A stretch of DNA of 64,000 nt, from the NCBI RefSeq assembly GCF_019443285.1, contig NZ_CP080327.1, positions 1-64,000 on the forward strand. The letters run 5' to 3'. How positions within the stretch are numbered: the stretch's first letter is position 1; each line of letters opens with the position of its first letter. This document shows positions 28,611 to 39,940 of the stretch, one piece after another. The notes below the pieces were generated by a model. The model was not told the DNA's origin. It saw only the letters and a list, made by a program, of their open reading frames with translations, and did no database searches. Source of the DNA: Aquisediminimonas profunda. Its GTDB lineage: Bacteria; Pseudomonadota; Alphaproteobacteria; Sphingomonadales; Sphingomonadaceae. Both the position numbers and the translations under genes were made by a program.

Positions 28611-29770
28611 GCCGTCGCCCCAGCCAGGCGCGGCGAGGGCGCCCAATCATTGGCGCGCAGGCCATCCACGACGGGCGTGCGACCGAGGCTTTCGACAAGG
28701 TCGGCAAGATCCGCAGTCGCCCGCGGGCGCCCGCAATTGCGCGCCGCCCGCGCAGCATTAGTCAGGCCCTGGGGATCAAGGCCCAGTTTCTGCATCTGCT
28801 TGGCCAGTTCAACCGGGGTGAAGCGGTCTTGCCGGATTGCGCGCGCGCCTCCGGCTGCCACCATTTCGCGGACATTCTCGGTCTGGTGATCGTCCGTGGC
28901 GCTTGGCAAAGGAATCAGGATTGCCGGGCGGCCTGCGGCTGTCAGCTCAGCAATTGTCGACGCTCCGGCGCGCCCGATGACAAGATGCGTCCAGGCCAGC
29001 CGTTCGGGAATGTCTGTCATATAGGTCGCAAGGTCCGCCGGGATACCGAGCTTCTGGTAGCGGGCACGGACAGCATCAATATCTTCCACCCGGCACTGCT
29101 GCGTCACCTGCAGGCGACGGCGAAGTGCTTCCGGCAGCATGGCAAGCCCGTCCGGCACGACATCCGACAGGATCGTTGCACCCTGGCTGCCGCCGATGAC
29201 CAGAACGCGAAACACGCCGTCCGCATCGAGAAGCGGGTAAGGCCGCTCGCGCAATGCCAGCACGTCCTCGCGCACAGGATTCCCGACGAGGTGCACCTTC
29301 ACGAGATTGCGGGCAGCGATCCTCTTGATATCCGGATAGGCCGTCGCAATCGCCTGGACCCGATTGGCTACGAGCCTGTTGACGCGACCGAGCACCGCAT
29401 TCTGTTCATGCACTGCCGTCGGAATGCCGGCCGCATGCGCAGCGGACAGTGCCGGGAATGCCGGATAACCGCCGAAGCCGATGACGGCCGCCGGTTCAAA
29501 TGCATCGTACAGCCGCAGCGCCATGCGCCTGCCGGACCAGATGGCGCGAAGGCCGCTCGGCCAGCTCAAGGGATTGCCCGTGATCCGTCCGGCGGGAAGA
29601 ATGTGCACCGGCACATCCTCAAACAACCCGGGTATCCGGGCGCCGCGTTCATCCGTAACCAGCGCGACATGATGCCCGCGCGCCACAAGCTCCGCCGCGA
29701 GCGCGTGCGCAGGCATCATGTGCCCGCCAGTGCCGCCTGCAGCGAGAACGAAGTGGCGTGAAACGCTCAT
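28607..29770 (-). CDS. murG: MurG N-acetylglucosaminyltransferase
   Basis: A 387-residue peripheral membrane glycosyltransferase (family GT28) that converts lipid I to lipid II. Motifs are [13 protein letters not shown] near the N-terminus, [13 protein letters not shown], and [15 protein letters not shown] with the UDP-GlcNAc-binding region [19 protein letters not shown]. The ATG at 29770 overlaps the ftsW stop (ATGA). Confidence 0.97.
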   Translation of the reverse strand: MSVSRHFVLAAGGTGGHMMPAHALAAELVARGHHVALVTDERGARIPGLFEDVPVHILPAGRITGNPLSWPSGLRAIWSGRRMALRLYDAFEPAAVIGFGGYPAFPALSAAHAAGIPTAVHEQNAVLGRVNRLVANRVQAIATAYPDIKRIAARNLVKVHLVGNPVREDVLALRERPYPLLDADGVFRVLVIGGSQGATILSDVVPDGLAMLPEALRRRLQVTQQCRVEDIDAVRARYQKLGIPADLATYMTDIPERLAWTHLVIGRAGASTIAELTAAGRPAILIPLPSATDDHQTENVREMVAAGGARAIRQDRFTPVELAKQMQKLGLDPQGLTNAARAARNCGRPRATADLADLVESLGRTPVVDGLRANDWAPSPRLAGATA

Positions 29771-30969
29771 CTGCTGCTCCATTTGACCACATAGGGTGAA
29801 CGCAACAGATAGGGATTCTTCCGCGTGAAGGCGAGAAGAAGTCCAAAGCCGATCGACAAGGCAATCATCGATGAGCCGCCATAGCTGATAAAGGGAAGCG
29901 TCATCCCCTTGGATGGCGCAAGGCCCACATTGACGGCGATATTGATGAAAGCCTGAACCGTGAACTGGGTCGCGAGGCCCGCCGATGCATAGACGAGGAA
30001 GGCGTCCTCTTCGTCAAGCAGCTTTACGAAGACGCGAACTGCAATGGCAAGGAACAACGCCGCTATGGCCATGCAGGCAATCAGGCCGAACTCCTCCCCG
30101 ATCACGGAAAAGATGTAGTCGGTGTGCGCTTCGGGCAAATGGAATTTCTTTTCGCCGCCGCCGGGCCCGGTGCCGAACAGGCCGCCTGCGGTCAGCGTAG
30201 CATGCGCCTGATCGACCTGATAGGTGTCACCATCGGCAAAGAGGAAATTGTTGATGCGGGTCTTTGCGACCGGATAGAGGAAATAGGCTGCCACGATCCC
30301 GAGCGACCCCATGCCGCCAAGCGCGCCCATGGTGCGCATCGACATTCCGGACACCAGCATCAGCGCCATCCAGACCGATACAAAAACGACCGTCTGGCCG
30401 AAATCAGGCTGCATCATGAGCAACGCCGAAACAATCGCGGTCAGCAGGAAGGTGATCGGTACAACCGGCAGCGCGCGATCATGGACCCGGAGCGACAGGA
30501 TCCAGGCAATCGCGACAATGAAGAGCGGCTTCAGGAACTCCGAAGGCTGAAACTGTGCAAAGCCATAGCCGATCCAGCGGGTCGCGCCATTGCGTTCGTT
30601 GCCAATGATCGGGACGAGCGCCAGGATCACGCTGAAAAAGGATGCGCCGGCGAGCGCCAGCCTGCGCGCAACCTGCTGCGGCAACATCGAAATGCCGATC
30701 ATCACGGGCAATCCCAGCAGGACCCAGACCAGTTGCTTCCAGAAATAGGCAAGCGGCGAAATTGTCAGGCCCGCACCGGAATATCGTGCTGCGGCGGCTG
30801 GCGATCCAGCGGCGACCGCAACAAGTCCAATCGAGAGAAGAACCGTCACCAGCAACAGAAGGACGCGGTCAATTTCCCAGAACCAGAGGCCCAGCGGAGA
30901 ACGATCCCCCCGCCCAAGCCGCGCGACCACCCTGCCAGTTCCCCGTTTGCGGGCTGAAACCGCCGTCAT
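29767..30969 (-). CDS. ftsW: SEDS peptidoglycan glycosyltransferase FtsW
   Basis: A 400-residue SEDS-family membrane protein with about ten helices, the septal peptidoglycan polymerase that acts with FtsI. Diagnostic segments are FAQFQPSEFLKPLFIVAIAW, MMQPDFGQTVVF, EAHTDYIFSVIGEEFG and KGMTLPFISYGGSSM. The ATG at 30969 overlaps the murD stop (ATGA), which excludes the longer in-frame extension inside murD. Confidence 0.96.
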   Translation of the reverse strand: MTAVSARKRGTGRVVARLGRGDRSPLGLWFWEIDRVLLLLVTVLLSIGLVAVAAGSPAAAARYSGAGLTISPLAYFWKQLVWVLLGLPVMIGISMLPQQVARRLALAGASFFSVILALVPIIGNERNGATRWIGYGFAQFQPSEFLKPLFIVAIAWILSLRVHDRALPVVPITFLLTAIVSALLMMQPDFGQTVVFVSVWMALMLVSGMSMRTMGALGGMGSLGIVAAYFLYPVAKTRINNFLFADGDTYQVDQAHATLTAGGLFGTGPGGGEKKFHLPEAHTDYIFSVIGEEFGLIACMAIAALFLAIAVRVFVKLLDEEDAFLVYASAGLATQFTVQAFINIAVNVGLAPSKGMTLPFISYGGSSMIALSIGFGLLLAFTRKNPYLLRSPYVVKWSSR

Positions 30970-32243
30970 GCCAAAGCCTCCACAGCCGCGCGAAAGGCAT
31001 CGCCCCGCGCTTCGAAATCCGTGAACTGATCGAAGGATGCGCAAGCCGGGGACAGGAGAACCGTTTCTCCGGCAACAGCCGCCTTGCTTGCGGCAAGCAC
31101 GGCGACATCCAGCGAACCGCATTCGGATACGGGCATGCTGCCCTTCAGCAGCGATGCAAACATTCCGGCCGATTCCCCAATTGTATAGGCTGCGCGAACA
31201 TGGCTGAAATGCGGTTCGCACGCGTCGAGATCCTCGGTCTTCGCCCGTCCGCCAAGGATCCAGTGAATTGCCGGGTAGGCTGCCAGAGCAGGCGCCGTCG
31301 ATGTGGGGTTCGTCGCCTTGCTGTCATTGACGTAAAGGACACCACCAAGTTCACGCACCCGCTCCATGCGGTGGGGCAGACCCGGATAGGTGTGCAGCGC
31401 TTCCTCGATTGTGCTCGCCTTGATCCCCAGCACTTCGGCAACTGCCCTGGCAGCCGCCACATTCTGGGCATTATGTGGCCCCTGGAGCGATGGCCAGCGG
31501 GACTGGTCGCCAACCTGTTTGGACGAGACACGCATCAGCCGATGATTGATCCGGCTGGCGATCATCTTCGTCCGGTCATCTTCGGTCGCGATGACGGCGA
31601 CCTTGTCGACATGCTGCATTGTAAAGAGGCGTTCCTTGGCAGCAGCATAGTCAGTAAATCCGTCGTACCGATCAAGATGGTCCGGCGTGATGTTGAGCAG
31701 GACCGCGATATCACAATCGAGCGCGTGGCAGAGGTCGATCTGATAGCTCGACAGTTCGAGGACATAGACGCCGCCTTCCGGCAATGGCTCCTGCCCGAGG
31801 ATCGGCAAGCCGATATTGCCACCCAGACGCGCCGGAATGCCTGCAGTTTCGACGATATGATGGATCAATGCCGTAGTCGTCGATTTGCCATTGGTCCCCG
31901 TGATGCCAATGACCTTGTGCGGCGGCAGGCTGGGGCGAGCCTGAGAGAAGAGTTCGATATCGCCGATCAGCGGGACATTGGCTGCATGGGCCTTGTCGGC
32001 AATCGGGTGTCGATTGATCGGGACGCCCGGCGAGACAACGACGCCGTCAAATCCCGCCAGATCAATCTCGAGCGGATCGGACAGGACCACGCCATCGCCG
32101 ACAGCGGCCCGGGCATCTTCCTTGCTGTCCCAGGCAACGACATGAGCCCCGCTCGCGACCAGCGCCCGCACGGTCGCAAGGCCGGAGCGCGCCAGCCCAA
32201 GCACCGCATAGCGTTTGCCGCGAAAGGCAGGAGAGACAATCAC
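30966..32243 (-). CDS. murD: UDP-N-acetylmuramoylalanine--D-glutamate ligase (MurD)
   Basis: A 425-residue cytoplasmic Mur ligase that adds D-Glu. The N-terminal [15 protein letters not shown] is the UDP-binding region, [15 protein letters not shown] the ATP-binding loop, and LELSSYQID plus [11 protein letters not shown] follow as in the family. The start is GTG (VIVSPAF), overlapping the mraY stop as GTGA. Confidence 0.96.
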   Translation of the reverse strand: MIVSPAFRGKRYAVLGLARSGLATVRALVASGAHVVAWDSKEDARAAVGDGVVLSDPLEIDLAGFDGVVVSPGVPINRHPIADKAHAANVPLIGDIELFSQARPSLPPHKVIGITGTNGKSTTTALIHHIVETAGIPARLGGNIGLPILGQEPLPEGGVYVLELSSYQIDLCHALDCDIAVLLNITPDHLDRYDGFTDYAAAKERLFTMQHVDKVAVIATEDDRTKMIASRINHRLMRVSSKQVGDQSRWPSLQGPHNAQNVAAARAVAEVLGIKASTIEEALHTYPGLPHRMERVRELGGVLYVNDSKATNPTSTAPALAAYPAIHWILGGRAKTEDLDACEPHFSHVRAAYTIGESAGMFASLLKGSMPVSECGSLDVAVLAASKAAVAGETVLLSPACASFDQFTDFEARGDAFRAAVEALA

Positions 32244-33310
32244 CGCAGCTTCAACGTTGATAGTCCGGCCAGCGCCAGCACGAACGAGACGATCCAGAAG
32301 CGGATGACCACCGTTGGCTCTGACCAGCCAAGCTGTTCGAAATGATGATGGATGGGCGCCATGCGGAAGATGCGCCGCCCGGTGCGCTTGAACCAGAAAA
32401 CCTGGATGATCACCGAAAGCGCTTCGACGACAAACAGTCCGCCGATGACGGCCAACGCAAATTCATGATCGGAAACGACTGCAATCGTGCCCAGAGTGCC
32501 CCCAAGCGCGAGGCTTCCGGTATCGCCCATGAAGACGGCTGCCGGAGGTGCGTTGAACCAGAGAAAGGCGAGCCCCGCGCCGACGATCGCTCCGCACAGG
32601 ACCGTCAGGTCACCCGCGCCCTTGACGTAGGGGATGCCAAGATATTCCGCATATTTGAAATTGCCTACCAGATAGGCAATCAGCATGAACGCAAGGCAGG
32701 CAATGATGACCGGCATCGTGGCAAGCCCGTCAAGCCCGTCGGTCAGGTTGACCGAATTGCCGAAAGCCACAATCACGAAAGCCCCGAAGACAATATAGAA
32801 ATAGCCAAGGTCGGCGACCGGCCCCTTGACGAATGGCAGATAGAGCTCGGTCCCGGACTGCCAGGTGATCAGGCCGACCGCGACGCCCGCGATCAGGAAC
32901 TCGAAGAGCAGCCGGACGCGGCCCGAAAGTCCCTTGTGGCTGCGCTTCTTCACCTTGTCATAATCGTCCTTGAACCCGACGAGGCCAAAGCCAGCCATCA
33001 CAAGGAGGCACGACCAGACATAGATGTTGCGCAGGTCCATCCAGAGCAGGATCGAAATGCCGACCGCAGTCAGGATCATCAACCCGCCCATTGTCGGCGT
33101 GCCGACCTTCGCCAGATGCGACTGGGGGCCATCGTCCCTGATCGGCTGACCTTTGCCCTGACGAACGCGCAGCCAGCCAATGAACTTCGGTCCGATCAGC
33201 AGACCGATGACAAGCGCCGTCGCGACCGCGCCGCCCGTGCGGAACGAAAGATAGCGGATCAGGTTCAGGATGCCGGGAAAATGGAGATATTCGGCAATAA
33301 GGTACAGCAT
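32240..33310 (-). CDS. mraY: Phospho-N-acetylmuramoyl-pentapeptide-transferase (MraY)
   Basis: A 356-residue membrane enzyme with about ten helices that transfers phospho-MurNAc-pentapeptide to undecaprenyl phosphate to make lipid I. Catalytic motifs are [21 protein letters not shown], and [11 protein letters not shown], followed by the [16 protein letters not shown] loop. The ATG at 33310 shares one base with the murF stop (TGATG). Confidence 0.97.
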   Translation of the reverse strand: MLYLIAEYLHFPGILNLIRYLSFRTGGAVATALVIGLLIGPKFIGWLRVRQGKGQPIRDDGPQSHLAKVGTPTMGGLMILTAVGISILLWMDLRNIYVWSCLLVMAGFGLVGFKDDYDKVKKRSHKGLSGRVRLLFEFLIAGVAVGLITWQSGTELYLPFVKGPVADLGYFYIVFGAFVIVAFGNSVNLTDGLDGLATMPVIIACLAFMLIAYLVGNFKYAEYLGIPYVKGAGDLTVLCGAIVGAGLAFLWFNAPPAAVFMGDTGSLALGGTLGTIAVVSDHEFALAVIGGLFVVEALSVIIQVFWFKRTGRRIFRMAPIHHHFEQLGWSEPTVVIRFWIVSFVLALAGLSTLKLR

Positions 33311-34683
33311 CAGTTTTGCCCGCCGGTCAGAGTTGTGACGATCCGGCCCAGGCCGATTGCGTTCGAACCCTTGATGAGAATGGCATCGCCGGGACGGATG
33401 AGCTTCTGGAGCGACTCCCCAGCCGACGACGCATCGGGCCAATGTGCGGAGTCGATCTTGCCTTCAAGAGCCTTTGCAAGAGGCTCCATGCCCGATCCGA
33501 CGAGAAGTGCATAATCGACGTTCGCCGCAATGACCGACCCGGCAAGACCAGCGTGAAGCGCATCGCTGTCCTGCCCGAGTTCCCGCATAGCGCCGAGAAC
33601 GGCGATGCGGCGCGCGGCTGCAGTGTTGCCGAGAACCTCAAGCGTCGCTGCCATCGACGTGGGATTGGCATTGTAGCTTTCATCGATGACCAGCGCTTCA
33701 CCATCGCCGATACGAATACGGTGATGTGCGCCGCGACCCTCAAGGCCGCCAAAATCTGCAAGCGCCAATCCTGCAGCCGCAAGATCGCCGCCAAGTGCGT
33801 CGACAGCGGCCAACACGGCGAGCGCATTGGAAACCCAGTGTGCGCCGGGCTGCGACAGGGTGAAGGCCAGCTCCGCCTCGGGCAACCGCGCCGTCACCAT
33901 TGTCCCGTTTGCGCTCGGGATTGCGTCGAGCGCCCGGACATCGGCCCCCTCGCCGCTTCCGAACGTGAGAATATTCGCTGCATAGGGCTTTGCATGGCCG
34001 ATCAGACGGTCCCGATGCGGACTGTCAAATGGAATGACGGCCGTCCCGCCGGGTTCAAGGCCCTGGAAGATCTCGCCCTTGGCATCGGCGATGCCTTCGA
34101 TCGAGTCGAAAAATTCGATATGGGCCGGTGCAATCGCCGTGATCACGGCAACATGCGGCCTGACCAGCCTCGTCAGCGCGGCGATTTCACCGGCGTGGTT
34201 CATTCCCATTTCAAAAACACCAAAGGCGCTGCCTGCCGCCATGCGCGACAGGCTGAGCGGCACGCCGGTATGATTGTTATAGCTTTTGACCGATCGATGT
34301 ACCGCGCCTCTCTTGCCCCGCGCGAGCGCGGCAGACAGCGCCTCTTTGGTGCCGGTCTTGCCGACCGACCCCGTTACGCCCGCGATCTTCGCCGCGGTAC
34401 GCTCCCTGGCTGCGACCCCAAGGGCATCCAGTGCAGCGGTCGTATCCGCCACCTGGACATGCGGATGGGCCACCGGTTGCGACACGATCGCGCCGGCGGC
34501 ACCTTGTTCGAATGCGCCATCAACAAAGCGATGGCCGTCTGTGGTTTCTCCCTTCAGCGCAATGAAAAGGTCTCCGTGACCAACTTCGCGCGAATCGAAG
34601 GCAACACCCGTCACGGCGAACGGCACCGAAGCCGTGCCACCTGTCGCGGCTTCGATTTCAACAGAGGTCCAAAGGGCACTCAT
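33310..34683 (-). CDS. murF: UDP-MurNAc-tripeptide--D-alanyl-D-alanine ligase (MurF)
   Basis: A 457-residue Mur ligase that attaches D-Ala-D-Ala, completing the pentapeptide. The ATP-binding loop is [15 protein letters not shown] (GKTGTKE is MurF-typical), with [24 protein letters not shown] and the [11 protein letters not shown] segment downstream. The ATG at 34683 overlaps the murE stop (ATGA). Its product step depends on the ddl gene in the same cluster. Confidence 0.97.
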   Translation of the reverse strand: MSALWTSVEIEAATGGTASVPFAVTGVAFDSREVGHGDLFIALKGETTDGHRFVDGAFEQGAAGAIVSQPVAHPHVQVADTTAALDALGVAARERTAAKIAGVTGSVGKTGTKEALSAALARGKRGAVHRSVKSYNNHTGVPLSLSRMAAGSAFGVFEMGMNHAGEIAALTRLVRPHVAVITAIAPAHIEFFDSIEGIADAKGEIFQGLEPGGTAVIPFDSPHRDRLIGHAKPYAANILTFGSGEGADVRALDAIPSANGTMVTARLPEAELAFTLSQPGAHWVSNALAVLAAVDALGGDLAAAGLALADFGGLEGRGAHHRIRIGDGEALVIDESYNANPTSMAATLEVLGNTAAARRIAVLGAMRELGQDSDALHAGLAGSVIAANVDYALLVGSGMEPLAKALEGKIDSAHWPDASSAGESLQKLIRPGDAILIKGSNAIGLGRIVTTLTGGQN

Positions 34684-36095
34684 GCTGCGCATTCCCGTGC
34701 GACGGTCACATCGTCGAAGGGCAGGACCCTGTCGCCGACGATCTGGCCTTGCTCATGACCCTTGCCTGCAAGGAGGACGATATCAGCCGGTCCTGCTCCC
34801 GCAATCGCGCTCGCGATAGCCTCGCGTCGTCCGCCGATTTCAGTCGCCTGCGGAGCGCCTTCGAGGATCATGCGGCGAATTGAGGCCGGGTCCTCGCTTC
34901 TCGGATTGTCGTCCGTGACGATCACCAGGTCGGCGTCGCGCGCAGCAATCTTGCCCATGTCCTTGCGCTTTCCCGTATCGCGATCGCCGCCCGCGCCGAA
35001 GACGAGGACGAGCTTGCCCTTTGCATGCGGCCTCAGAGCTGCAATCGCGGCTTCCAGAGCATCGGGTGTGTGGGCATAGTCGACATAGACCGGAGCGCCC
35101 GTGCGCGTGATGCAGGCGCGCTCGAGCCGCCCCCTGACTGGCTGCAGCCGGGCAAGATTTGCAAGTGTCGTTGCAACATCGCCGCCCGTTGCAATGACAA
35201 GGGCTGCGGATGTCAACGCATTCGCCGCCTGATAAGCCCCGATCAGGGGCAGGTTGACCTTATGCTTCGATCCTTCCCACTCGACCGTCAGCGTCTGGCC
35301 GAGTTGGGTTGGCGCCCTCTCGATGATGCGCAATTCCTCTCCGGCTTCTCCGACGCGGATCAGCTTCAGCCCGCGTTCGCGCGCAAGATCGACCACGCGA
35401 TGGGCATGATCGTCATCGGCCCAGATTACGGCGGTCCCGTCATCGGCGATGACTTCCGAAAAAAGACGCAGCTTGGCCGTGAAATAGGCCGCCATGTCCC
35501 CGTGATAGTCGAGATGATCGCGGCTGAGATTGGTGAATGCTCCGGCCACAACGCGAGGGCCTTCCGCCCTGTATTGGTGCAATCCATGGCTGGAGGCTTC
35601 ATAGGCTACGTGCGAGACGCCTTCGCGTTTCAGCCCGGCCATGTTCGACAGGAAGGTCACGATGTCTGGCGTCGTCAACCCTGTCACGACACGTTCGTCA
35701 GGTGTGGTCACGCCCAATGTGCCGATCGAGGCAGCGCTCAGGCCCGCCATGCGCCAGAGTTGCCGCGTGAGTTCTACCGTCGATGTTTTCCCGTTGGTCC
35801 CGGTCACGGCGACAATGGTTTCGGGGAACGGCGCAAAATATCGCGCGGCCAACAACGCGAAGGCACGACGGGGATCTGAATCGCGTATATGAACGGCACC
35901 GTCCACGCTGGCCTGAGGATCTGCAACGACCGCAATGGCACCGGCAGAGATTGCCGCGGGAATGAAGTCCTCTCCGTTGACAACACTTCCCCTGAACGCG
36001 CCAAAGATATTGCCGGGCGCAACCTTGCGATGATCAATGGCAAAGCCCGTAACCGGAGTTGCGTCATCGCTGCCAAGAAGCGTGCCAAGCCGCAT
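34680..36095 (-). CDS. murE: UDP-MurNAc-dipeptide--meso-diaminopimelate ligase (MurE)
   Basis: A 471-residue Mur ligase. The ATP loop is VAVTGTNGKTSTVEL, followed by the TTPD segment and the carbamylated-lysine region; the DNPRSEDP motif near the C-terminus indicates meso-diaminopimelate specificity rather than lysine. The start is ATG at 36095, sharing one base with the ftsI stop (TGATG). A TTG one codon upstream is less likely. Confidence 0.97.
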   Translation of the reverse strand: MRLGTLLGSDDATPVTGFAIDHRKVAPGNIFGAFRGSVVNGEDFIPAAISAGAIAVVADPQASVDGAVHIRDSDPRRAFALLAARYFAPFPETIVAVTGTNGKTSTVELTRQLWRMAGLSAASIGTLGVTTPDERVVTGLTTPDIVTFLSNMAGLKREGVSHVAYEASSHGLHQYRAEGPRVVAGAFTNLSRDHLDYHGDMAAYFTAKLRLFSEVIADDGTAVIWADDDHAHRVVDLARERGLKLIRVGEAGEELRIIERAPTQLGQTLTVEWEGSKHKVNLPLIGAYQAANALTSAALVIATGGDVATTLANLARLQPVRGRLERACITRTGAPVYVDYAHTPDALEAAIAALRPHAKGKLVLVFGAGGDRDTGKRKDMGKIAARDADLVIVTDDNPRSEDPASIRRMILEGAPQATEIGGRREAIASAIAGAGPADIVLLAGKGHEQGQIVGDRVLPFDDVTVARECAA

Positions 36096-37789
36096 CAATG
36101 CTCCTCCTTGCCCTTCCAGAGCAGTGGCATCATGTCTGCGAGATCGACTTCACGGCTGGTGTCCGGGAATACGCCGAGCATCGGACCAGTGCGGGCGATA
36201 ACCTTCGCCACCACCGGAGCAGCGGTATAAGCCGCAGTTGTTTGCCCGAAGGACGTTGCACTTCCTTTGGGTGAATCGAGCATGGCGATCACGACATAGC
36301 GCGGTGCATCCATCGGGAAGGCTGCTGCGAATGTCGAAACATTCTTTGTCTTGGAATATCCGCCAACGCCGGCCTTTTCGGCGGTCCCTGTCTTGCCGCC
36401 GATCCTGAACCCGGGGACATCGGCATTCTTGCCGGTTCCTTCAGTCACAACGAGGCGAAACATCTTGCGCATGATCATGCTGGTACGGGCTGAAATGATG
36501 CGACGTCCCTTAGCCTCTTGCCCTGGTTGCACTTTCATCAATGTCGCCGGGCGCCAGATTCCGCCATTGACGAGTGCGGCATAGGCGCTGGCCAGATGCA
36601 GCGGCGAAACGGCAATGCCGTGTCCATAAGCGACCGTCATTGTGGTAAGGCGACCCCAGCTTTGCGGCCAGAGCGGATGACCGCGCTCCCTGAGTTCAAC
36701 GTGCGGCGAGGAATCGAAGCCGAGCTTGCGGAAGAAAGCCTCGGTGCGTTCGGCGCCAAGCTCATCCGCAAAACGTGCAGTCGCAATGTTGGACGAGTGG
36801 ACCAGCGTTTCCGGCACGTTGAGCCAGCGCCGTTGCGGGTGATCATCGCTTATCTTGAAGCGACCGATTTCAATGGGTGCGGTCGCATCGACACGGCGGC
36901 CAAGGTCAGTAATGACGCCTGTGTCGATCGCATTCGCCATCGTCAGCATCTTGAAGGTGCTGCCCAGTTCGTAGACGCTTTGCGTGACATTGTTCCGCAT
37001 GGCTTCGGGATCAGCTTCGCCGCTGCGATTTGGGTTGAAGACCGGCAGCGAGACCATGGCAATGATTTCGCCGGTGTTCACATCGAGAACGAGGCCCGTG
37101 GCGCCAATGGCCTGCAGGTCGATCATGGCAGCCGAAAGTTCGCTTTCCATCGCAGCCTGCACACGCTTGTCGATCGAAAGCGCAACAGGTTTTCCCCGTG
37201 TGAGCGGATCGGCAAAGCTGTCATTCAGGACGCGCTCCATCCCCATCACGCCGCGACCGTCAAAGTCGGTATAGCCGATCACATGGGCGGCCAGGGTTGT
37301 TTGCGGATACAGCCGCTCCGGCTCTCGAGCATAGGCCATGGCGGGCTCACCCAGAGCATTTACCGCCGCAACCAGTTCGGGCATAGCGCGAGGGCGCAGA
37401 TAGGCAAAGTTCTTGCCGGATTTCAGGATCGCAAGATATTCGGCCTCGGTTCGCTCGGGCATCAGCCGCGCAAGTTGCGGCGCAAGGTCTTCCGGCCGCC
37501 CCAGAAGCTTGTTCGGATGAACGCCAATCGACCACGCTTCAATCGTGCGCGCAAGAACTTCGCCATTGCGATCAACAATGTCGCCCCGCGCCGCCAAGCC
37601 AAACGCATCAGCCGAGGCGCGACCGTTGCCCGTGTCAAAGTTGAGCCAGATCAGACGTGTGGCAATGACCAACGCACCAACAATGAACAGCAGCATCAGC
37701 AACATCAACCGCTGATGCGCGACGAGAATATTGGTCTGGCGCGCGCCAGCGTGGCGAGTTCGTTGCGGCCGGGCGACGAGGGTTGTCAC
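36095..37789 (-). CDS. ftsI: Septal penicillin-binding protein FtsI (PBP3)
   Basis: A 564-residue class B transpeptidase that cross-links septal peptidoglycan. One N-terminal transmembrane helix (about 28-49) is followed by the pedestal domain starting ARGDIVDRNGEVLA and by the transpeptidase domain with the active-site STFK at 277-280, SSN and KTGTAEK. The start is GTG at 37789, overlapping the ftsL stop as GTGA. FtsW, encoded four genes downstream, is its polymerase partner. Confidence 0.96.
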   Translation of the reverse strand: MTTLVARPQRTRHAGARQTNILVAHQRLMLLMLLFIVGALVIATRLIWLNFDTGNGRASADAFGLAARGDIVDRNGEVLARTIEAWSIGVHPNKLLGRPEDLAPQLARLMPERTEAEYLAILKSGKNFAYLRPRAMPELVAAVNALGEPAMAYAREPERLYPQTTLAAHVIGYTDFDGRGVMGMERVLNDSFADPLTRGKPVALSIDKRVQAAMESELSAAMIDLQAIGATGLVLDVNTGEIIAMVSLPVFNPNRSGEADPEAMRNNVTQSVYELGSTFKMLTMANAIDTGVITDLGRRVDATAPIEIGRFKISDDHPQRRWLNVPETLVHSSNIATARFADELGAERTEAFFRKLGFDSSPHVELRERGHPLWPQSWGRLTTMTVAYGHGIAVSPLHLASAYAALVNGGIWRPATLMKVQPGQEAKGRRIISARTSMIMRKMFRLVVTEGTGKNADVPGFRIGGKTGTAEKAGVGGYSKTKNVSTFAAAFPMDAPRYVVIAMLDSPKGSATSFGQTTAAYTAAPVVAKVIARTGPMLGVFPDTSREVDLADMMPLLWKGKEEH

Positions 37790-38388
37790 GGGTGTGTTCT
37801 ATCCGCTTCCTTCGTTTCGGAAACTGCCGTCCGGGACAGCGCACTCAGGGTTGAGCGATCAAGCAGGGACTGATCCAGCAAGGCAACCTTCTGGAACCGC
37901 GCTGCGGCAGCCTGAGCGGTCTGGCGCGGTGCGATTGCCTGCTGCACGGCCTTGTCCGTTGCGGTCAGGGGCTTTGGTGCCGATGCTGGCGATGTCAACC
38001 TGGTGAGCAGCGACTGCGAAGAGGCTGCTTCGGCAGGCCGCTGCGTCATGACGGCCATCATGACTGGCGGCGGAGCGGAGGGCGCGTCGCCAAGGCCCGA
38101 ACGATCCAGCGTCGCAAGCGCAGCTTCATCGCGCAGATACTGATTGGCCTTTGGCGCGCTGAGCGACAGGACATCACTGTTCCAGCGTTCAAGCTGACGC
38201 AGGCTCGCCCTCGTGCCAAGTTCGGTTTGCAGCTGGCGGATGTCCCGCTTGGTCATCGCAATCTTGCGATCGATTTCTTCGAGGCGACCGCGCTGCGTCG
38301 CGACCTGCAGCGAGATCATGTAAAGGATGCAGGCGGCAGCAGCGATGCCGATCACCCATCCAACCGGACGAAAGCGTTGGGCAATCAT
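37786..38388 (-). CDS. ftsL: FtsL-like cell division protein with long C-terminal tail
   Basis: A 200-residue protein with a short cytoplasmic N-terminus, one transmembrane helix (about 10-28), and a leucine-zipper-like coiled coil ([20 protein letters not shown], about 35-75). These features and the place between rsmH and ftsI identify FtsL. The remaining 100 residues are Ala/Pro/Gln-rich and probably disordered, so the protein is about twice the usual length. Both ends overlap neighbours (ATGA with rsmH, GTGA with ftsI). Confidence 0.8.
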   Translation of the reverse strand: MIAQRFRPVGWVIGIAAAACILYMISLQVATQRGRLEEIDRKIAMTKRDIRQLQTELGTRASLRQLERWNSDVLSLSAPKANQYLRDEAALATLDRSGLGDAPSAPPPVMMAVMTQRPAEAASSQSLLTRLTSPASAPKPLTATDKAVQQAIAPRQTAQAAAARFQKVALLDQSLLDRSTLSALSRTAVSETKEADRTHP

Positions 38389-39326
38389 GACGTTCCTTTC
38401 CTTTCTTTGGGCCAGGGTGCGGCATCAGTACGATGTGCGACCCGGAGAGTTGCTGAGCGGGCACGGGGATTGCGGGCAAGTTCAGCTGCGCTCGCCCGGA
38501 CGGGCTTTCCGACCTTTGCAAAGGTCGGCTTGGGGCCTGACTTGGCCGTTTCCGGCAAATGGCGTGAACCTGAGGGAGAGGCGCCGCTTCGCGACTTCAA
38601 AAAGCGCTTCACCAGTCGATCTTCAAGGCTATGAAAGGTCACGACAGCAAGCCTGCCGCCAGGCTTCAAAACCTGCTCCGCCGCAGCCAGTCCGTCTTCA
38701 AGTTCCTCGAGTTCGCGGTTGACGTGGATGCGGATGGCCTGAAACGTCCGGGTTGCCGGATCCTTCTTGTCGCCGTTCTTGTAGCCGGACGCACGACGCA
38801 CAATGCTTGCCAGTTCAGTGGTACGGGAAAGCGGCCGCGCCGCAACAATGCTCCGCGCGATACGCCGGGACTTCGGCTCTTCGCCATATTCGTAAATGAC
38901 CCGTGCAATTTCCTCTTCGTCCGCCGTGTTGACGAAATCCGCAGCACTCTCGCCTGCTTGTTCCATCCGCATGTCCAGCGGACCGTCGGCCTGAAATGAA
39001 AAGCCCCGGTCTGCCCGGTCAAGCTGCATGGACGACACACCGATATCGAGGGTCACGCCATCGACCGGCTGATCAACATGATCGGCCATGCGCGAAAAGC
39101 GATCCTCGACCAGCGTCAAAAGCTTGGATTTGTCTGTCTTGCCCGCTGCAATCGCGTCCGGGTCGCGATCGAATGCGATGACTTCGGCACCTTTTGCGAG
39201 GATGGCCCGTGTGTAGCCGCCGGCACCATAAGTGCCATCGACGTGCCGCTCACCGGGGCATGGAGAGAGGGCGGCGATCACTTCGTCCAGAAGGACCGGA
39301 ACGTGCGGCGCGGCGGCGGGGTTCAT
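38385..39326 (-). CDS. rsmH: 16S rRNA (cytosine(1402)-N4)-methyltransferase RsmH
   Basis: A 313-residue S-adenosylmethionine-dependent enzyme that methylates N4 of C1402 in 16S rRNA. Typical segments are [27 protein letters not shown] (motif I), [39 protein letters not shown] and [15 protein letters not shown]. The ATG overlaps the mraZ stop (ATGA). Formerly mraW. Confidence 0.97.
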   Translation of the reverse strand: MNPAAAPHVPVLLDEVIAALSPCPGERHVDGTYGAGGYTRAILAKGAEVIAFDRDPDAIAAGKTDKSKLLTLVEDRFSRMADHVDQPVDGVTLDIGVSSMQLDRADRGFSFQADGPLDMRMEQAGESAADFVNTADEEEIARVIYEYGEEPKSRRIARSIVAARPLSRTTELASIVRRASGYKNGDKKDPATRTFQAIRIHVNRELEELEDGLAAAEQVLKPGGRLAVVTFHSLEDRLVKRFLKSRSGASPSGSRHLPETAKSGPKPTFAKVGKPVRASAAELARNPRARSATLRVAHRTDAAPWPKERKGTS

Positions 39327-39808
39327 GCCGCACCTCGGGTTTTCAGGAGATACGCGACGACTTCCTTCAGTTCTTCGTCAATTCCAGGCGTTTCGATCAG
39401 GAGGCGGGGATTCCAGATTTCGAACGTGTCACCTGTACCGATGAAGAAGGCCAGATCGGCTATCCTCGCGCGATCGCGAAGCATCGCCGGCATGATGAAG
39501 CGTCCACTCGCATCGAATGGTACGTCTTCGACAAGGCCGAATGCACGGCGGTTTGGATTGTGGCGGCTATAGTCGCGACCGGCATCCGCTTCGCGATCTT
39601 CCATCCGATTGAGCCGTGCATGCAGCAGCGAAGACCAGCCATGATCATAGCCGATCAGGCACGGATCACTCTCATGTTTCGCAATAATGAGGTTGCGGCC
39701 ATCTCCATTGGCCTCGACAGCTTGGCGGAGTCCGGCGGGGATCGCGACGCGACCTTTCGCGTCAACCGCGTTGAGCGCGCTCCCCCTGAACAATGCCCGT
39801 TCGCTCAC
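39323..39808 (-). CDS. mraZ: Transcriptional regulator MraZ
   Basis: A 161-residue AbrB-like DNA-binding protein with two MraZ domains. The repeats contain [17 protein letters not shown] and [17 protein letters not shown], matching the conserved DxKGR and DxxGR signatures. It is the first gene of the dcw cluster and in other bacteria represses the cluster by binding GGG-containing repeats. The start is GTG at 39808 with GGGGCGGGA upstream. Four GGG repeats with 10-bp period lie 133-172 bp upstream. Confidence 0.96.
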   Translation of the reverse strand: MSERALFRGSALNAVDAKGRVAIPAGLRQAVEANGDGRNLIIAKHESDPCLIGYDHGWSSLLHARLNRMEDREADAGRDYSRHNPNRRAFGLVEDVPFDASGRFIMPAMLRDRARIADLAFFIGTGDTFEIWNPRLLIETPGIDEELKEVVAYLLKTRGAA

Positions 39809-39940
39809 TGCAAATCCCGCCCCAAATTTCCGCGGGCAAACGTCTCCTGGCTTCGAAAACAGCGCAGAACCGTTTCCGAATCAATTTTTGACTCCAGGAC
39901 AACCCCGCCCTTTGATCTTGCAGGGTTATCAGCCGGAGAT

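Noticed and set aside
30642-32345. A very long open frame on the plus strand opposite ftsW and murD
   Set aside because: It is antisense to two well-identified genes, has an Arg/Gln/His-rich composition typical of GC-rich shadow frames, and no family resemblance.
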